A DNA stretch of 64,000 nt from assembly GCA_934120135.1 (NCBI GenBank), contig CAKOTK010000002.1, forward strand, positions 139,466-203,465. Reading direction: 5' to 3'. Position numbers and translations under genes: made by a program. Origin of the DNA: an uncultured Clostridia bacterium. Its GTDB lineage: Bacteria; Bacillota; Clostridia; TANB77; CAG-508. The notes beneath the pieces are model-generated. The model had not been told where the DNA came from. It did not search any database and was given only the letters and a program-made list of their open reading frames with translations. This document shows, piece by piece, positions 61,190 to 64,000 of the stretch. How positions within the stretch are numbered: position 1 is the first letter of the stretch; each line of letters begins with the position of its first letter.

Positions 61190-61327
61190 ATAACAAATCC
61201 AAAAACAGGTGATGATATTATAATATACATTGTATTATTTGCAATTGCTATATTAGGAATTATAACATTAATAATAATTAATGTTAAAAAAGTAAAAGTT
61301 CAAGAGAACATTAAGGAGGAAAAGTAA
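61190..61327 (+). pseudogene. Orphan NPKTG cell-wall sorting signal without start codon
   Basis: 45 codons: ITNPKTGDDIIIYIVLFAIA then a hydrophobic helix and a KKVKVQ basic tail. This is exactly a sorting signal and nothing else. AAGGGGGG stands 6-7 nt upstream, but the codon at the start position is ATA; an in-frame stop lies just above. Either the stump of a lost sortase substrate, a gene with ATG mutated to ATA, or a rare ATA start. Confidence 0.55.
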
Positions 61328-61328
61328 A

Positions 61329-62846
61329 ATGAAAATTAAAAAAAGTTTAATATTTTTAGCGATTATTTTAGCTAGTATATGTCTGTTTATTTTTTCAAAC
61401 AGAGTAAATGCAGCAACAATTAGTGATGATGGAAAATATACATTAATATTAACTAGCACAGAAGAAAATGCCAGTATTGATAGTAAAGACCAGAAAATTA
61501 TAAAATTCAATGTTACAGAGGGAGAAACGACAGTCAAATTATCTGACCTAACAAAAGGAATAGTACCTTTCAATGGTAGAACTGAATTTGCATATTGGGG
61601 AAGCTTTATAGGAGAAAAGGCTAACGAAGATATAGCAATAACTGATTTTCGCTGGAGTGGAGAGTTAGCAGAAGGCGAAACATATACGAATGGATTAACT
61701 CTTTATGCAAAATTTTCTGATAAAGTATTACAAGGAACTGGTACATATTATTTAACACTTGATCCATTTGCAGGTAAAGTAAATGGACAGAGCATTATAA
61801 AATTAACAAGTAAAAGTAATGAATTTAAAACAGTTGATTTAACAAAATATATACCTGTAAGAGAAGGATACACATTTAAGGGATGGGAGCTAGATGGAAA
61901 AATTGTAACTTCTATTGATTCTAGTTATTTTGCTAAACGTGATTGTATAGAAATAACTGCTACATATACTCAAGATACTTTTAAAGGTGATGGAATTGTA
62001 CTAAAATTAAATGCTAATGGCGGTAAAATAGATGGTAAAGAATCTAATAGTTATGACTACATAGGAGGAAACAATTCAGGAACAACAATGTCATTATTAC
62101 CATACATTCCAGTAAGAGAAGGATATACATTTAACGGTTGGAATACAAAAAAAGATGGTAGCGGAGAAATCTATAATTATGTTTACTGGAGATTCTGGGA
62201 TATAAATGAAGAAACAGATAAAGAATTCGAAAAAGATACTAAAATAAAAGAAACAAACGGTTATGAGAGATATAAAAATGTAACTTTATATGCTTCTTGG
62301 ACTAAAACTTCAGGAGAACCAGAACAACCAGCTAAAGAAACAGTAAAAGAAATTCAAAGCACAGGAAAAACAAAAGCAAAAATTGAATTTGCAAAAGAAG
62401 TTAGCAAAGACTACAAACTAGATATAAAACCTGTAGAAGTAAAAAAAGATTTAACAAGCAAAAATGTTAAATATGTAGTAGATATAAACGTATTAGAAAA
62501 TGGTCAAATAGTTAAAATTAGTGATACTAAAATGAAAATAAGAATTGCATTACCAGAAGACTTAAAAGGATTTGAAAAATATGAAGTAGTATATATTTCA
62601 AATGATAAAATAAAAGAAACAATACCAGCAACGGTAAAAGATGGATATATAGTATTTGAAACATCACATTTAAGTCAATATGGAATTATCGCAACAAATG
62701 TTAAAGGAAAAACAGAACAAACAGAAAATGAAACAAACAATCCAAAAACAGGAGATAATATTACAACAAGTATAATGCTATTTGTAGCTTCTATAGCAAC
62801 TATTGGAACACTAACATTAGTAAACAGAAAAAAAGCAAGAAAATAG
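61329..62846 (+). CDS. NPKTG-anchored surface protein with InlB-type repeats
   Basis: 505 residues. Signal peptide (about 1-34, ends NAA). Two Listeria-Bacteroides/InlB B-repeats: IPVREGYTFKGWELDGK and IPVREGYTFNGWNTKKDG, plus one diverged copy near 90. A Lys-rich beta domain (VSKDYKLDIKPVEVKKDL) precedes the sorting signal NPKTGDN, a hydrophobic span and NRKKARK. Anchored to peptidoglycan by the adjacent sortase B. AAGGAGG upstream. Confidence 0.88.
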   Translation: MKIKKSLIFLAIILASICLFIFSNRVNAATISDDGKYTLILTSTEENASIDSKDQKIIKFNVTEGETTVKLSDLTKGIVPFNGRTEFAYWGSFIGEKANEDIAITDFRWSGELAEGETYTNGLTLYAKFSDKVLQGTGTYYLTLDPFAGKVNGQSIIKLTSKSNEFKTVDLTKYIPVREGYTFKGWELDGKIVTSIDSSYFAKRDCIEITATYTQDTFKGDGIVLKLNANGGKIDGKESNSYDYIGGNNSGTTMSLLPYIPVREGYTFNGWNTKKDGSGEIYNYVYWRFWDINEETDKEFEKDTKIKETNGYERYKNVTLYASWTKTSGEPEQPAKETVKEIQSTGKTKAKIEFAKEVSKDYKLDIKPVEVKKDLTSKNVKYVVDINVLENGQIVKISDTKMKIRIALPEDLKGFEKYEVVYISNDKIKETIPATVKDGYIVFETSHLSQYGIIATNVKGKTEQTENETNNPKTGDNITTSIMLFVASIATIGTLTLVNRKKARK

Positions 62847-62861
62847 TAAGTCAATATATGG

Positions 62862-62888
62862 AGGCTAGCCGGAGTTATTAGCTAGCCT
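62862..62888 (+). terminator. Stem-loop between surface protein and sortase
   Basis: AGGCTAGC and GCTAGCCT around an 11-nt loop, followed by TTATAT. Partial terminator or processing site. Confidence 0.65.
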
Positions 62889-62914
62889 TTATATACGAAA
62901 GGACAATGTGAGTA

Positions 62915-63676
62915 ATGAGAAGAAAAGAGAATAAAAAATATAAGAAAGCAATTTTAAATCTTATTCTATATATAATTTTACTTTCTATATTAATATATTC
63001 TGGAATTAAAATCTTTAAATGGTATAAAGATAAAACAAATAACAATAAAATGGTAGAACAAATAAAAAGCACAGTAATTGTTGAAGAGAAAAACGAAGAT
63101 GAAAACAACAAAGAGGAATATACAGTAGACTTTAGTAAATTAAAAAAACAAAATAACGAAGCTATTGCCTGGCTTAAAGTAAACAATACAAATATCGAAT
63201 ACCCTGTAGTAAAAGGAAAAAATAATAGCTTTTATTTAAACCGTAGTTTCGATAAAAGTAATAATTCGGCAGGATGGATTTTTGCGGATTATAGAAATAA
63301 GTTTGATAATACTGATAAAAATATTGTAATCTATGGTCACAATATGAGAGATGGCTCAATGTTTGGCAGTATGCTAAATATACTAAATGCTAAATGGTAT
63401 GAGAATGAAGAAAATACCAATATCACTTTATATACTGAAAATGAAAAATGTATTTATAAAGTATTTTCTGTTTATAAAATAGAAAATGAAGATTATTATA
63501 TAAAAACAGAATTTAAAGATGACAATGAATTTGAAGGCTTTATAAAAAACTTAAAGAAAAGAAGTATTAAAGATTTTAATGTTGATGTTTCAAAAGATGA
63601 TAATATATTAACATTATCAACTTGTGCAAATAACAACAAATATAGAGTGGTATTACATTCTATTAAAGAAAAATAA
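62915..63676 (+). CDS. srtB: Class B sortase
   Basis: 253 residues. N-terminal membrane anchor (about 12-32), then the sortase barrel: INVIYGHN-type motif VIYGHNMRDGSMFGS with the catalytic His, LTLSTCANN with the catalytic Cys and YRVVLH with the Arg. The YGHNM and STC motifs and the insert before the Cys are class B features. Its substrate is likely the preceding NPKTG protein. AAAGGA about 12 nt upstream. Confidence 0.9.
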   Translation: MRRKENKKYKKAILNLILYIILLSILIYSGIKIFKWYKDKTNNNKMVEQIKSTVIVEEKNEDENNKEEYTVDFSKLKKQNNEAIAWLKVNNTNIEYPVVKGKNNSFYLNRSFDKSNNSAGWIFADYRNKFDNTDKNIVIYGHNMRDGSMFGSMLNILNAKWYENEENTNITLYTENEKCIYKVFSVYKIENEDYYIKTEFKDDNEFEGFIKNLKKRSIKDFNVDVSKDDNILTLSTCANNNKYRVVLHSIKEK

Positions 63677-63764
63677 GGTCATTAAATTATAATCCATTAA
63701 GATCGTTTACCCTATGAAAAAAATTAAAATAAAAAAAGAACTTTTTAATACAAAAGAAAGTTAT

Positions 63765-63794
63765 AAAATACTAGCTAGAAAAGGCTAGTATTTT
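63765..63794 (+). terminator. Intrinsic terminator
   Basis: AAAATACTAGC and GCTAGTATTTT (11 bp) around an 8-nt loop, T-rich end. Confidence 0.88.
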
Positions 63795-63890
63795 GCTTTA
63801 TGTTGAAAAAAAATAGAAAATCTGCTATTATATTATTATATTGTAGACAAATATAATTTATATAAAAATCAAAAATAAAAAGGGGTAAAT

Positions 63891-64000
63891 ATGACACAGA
63901 CTCAACAAACCATATTAGCATTAGCAATATATACAATATGGATAACACTATTATATATAAGAATATTTGATAAAACACTAAAAAAATATGTATTATCAAT
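63891..64000 (+). CDS. Membrane protein, 3' partial
   Basis: ATG 63891 behind AAAAAGGGG. The visible 36 residues start MTQTQQTILALAIYTIWITL and form one membrane helix, then RIFDKTLKKYVLS. Continues beyond the window; family cannot be judged. Confidence 0.6.
   Translation, partial: MTQTQQTILALAIYTIWITLLYIRIFDKTLKKYVLS

Noticed and set aside
63714..63790. 24-codon Lys-rich ORF before the last terminator
   Set aside because: No ribosome binding site; overlaps the terminator stem.
1..64000. CRISPR arrays and insertion sequences
   Set aside because: No regularly spaced direct repeats and no transposase-like ORFs seen apart from the phage integrase.

Overview
Low-GC Clostridia (Firmicutes) chromosome, probably an uncultured gut lineage, carrying one complete temperate siphovirus prophage. 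The Clostridia call rests on strong AT bias, AAGGAG-type ribosome binding sites, an ireB-ruvX-DUF1292 (yrzL-yrrK-yrzB) block, addA, rbgA-mrnC, recN-lysS and a sortase B locus.

Left host part (1-18984): the 3' end of a diversity-generating-retroelement (DGR) target gene with its variable repeat; addA; a strongly structured intergenic element (4205-4349); dnaE; an SH3-glucosaminidase; a three-gene cluster of a small membrane protein, an AT-hook plus degenerate TadZ/MinD-like ATPase and a GAF plus degenerate GGDEF protein; ireB-ruvX-DUF1292; a CYTH-HD fusion; an MBL-fold hydrolase; a deoxyribosyltransferase-like protein; rbgA; mrnC; and tRNA-Glu(CTC), whose 3' end is the prophage attachment site.

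Prophage (about 18974-55472): integrase and ImmA/CI on the minus strand; divergent Cro with two operator-like palindromes; a recombination module (DUF1071 annealing protein, YqaJ exonuclease); a replication gene with internal iterons; many small early genes; an ArpU/RinA-like late regulator; a late promoter followed by a large ornate RNA (about 31555-32005); then terminase, portal, MuF, scaffold, P22-like coat, connectors, tail (with a textbook -1 frameshift in the tail chaperone), fibre, holin and CHAP endolysin. The right end carries lysogeny cargo: a Panacea (SocA/DUF4065) antitoxin with a partner gene, and an XRE regulator.

Right host part (55473-64000): a small basic protein, recN, lysS, a 13-codon relic resembling the ygiQ start, a large double-HTH regulator, an orphan NPKTG sorting signal, an NPKTG surface protein with InlB-type repeats, a sortase B, and the start of a membrane protein.

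The main observation: nine genes (rbgA in the host and eight phage genes, including terminase, MuF, tape measure, distal tail and fibre) are each interrupted by a single extra C directly before a conserved Gly codon. In all ten cases the zero-frame codon at the break is CGG, read as C+GGA (8) or C+GGT (2). By eye I found no in-frame CGG in any uninterrupted gene except one codon in the small basic gene at 55592-55777. CGA, CGC and CGT are used normally. This points to systematic +1 recoding at CGG (unassigned codon or four-base decoding of CGGN as Gly), unless a systematic sequence error is shown.
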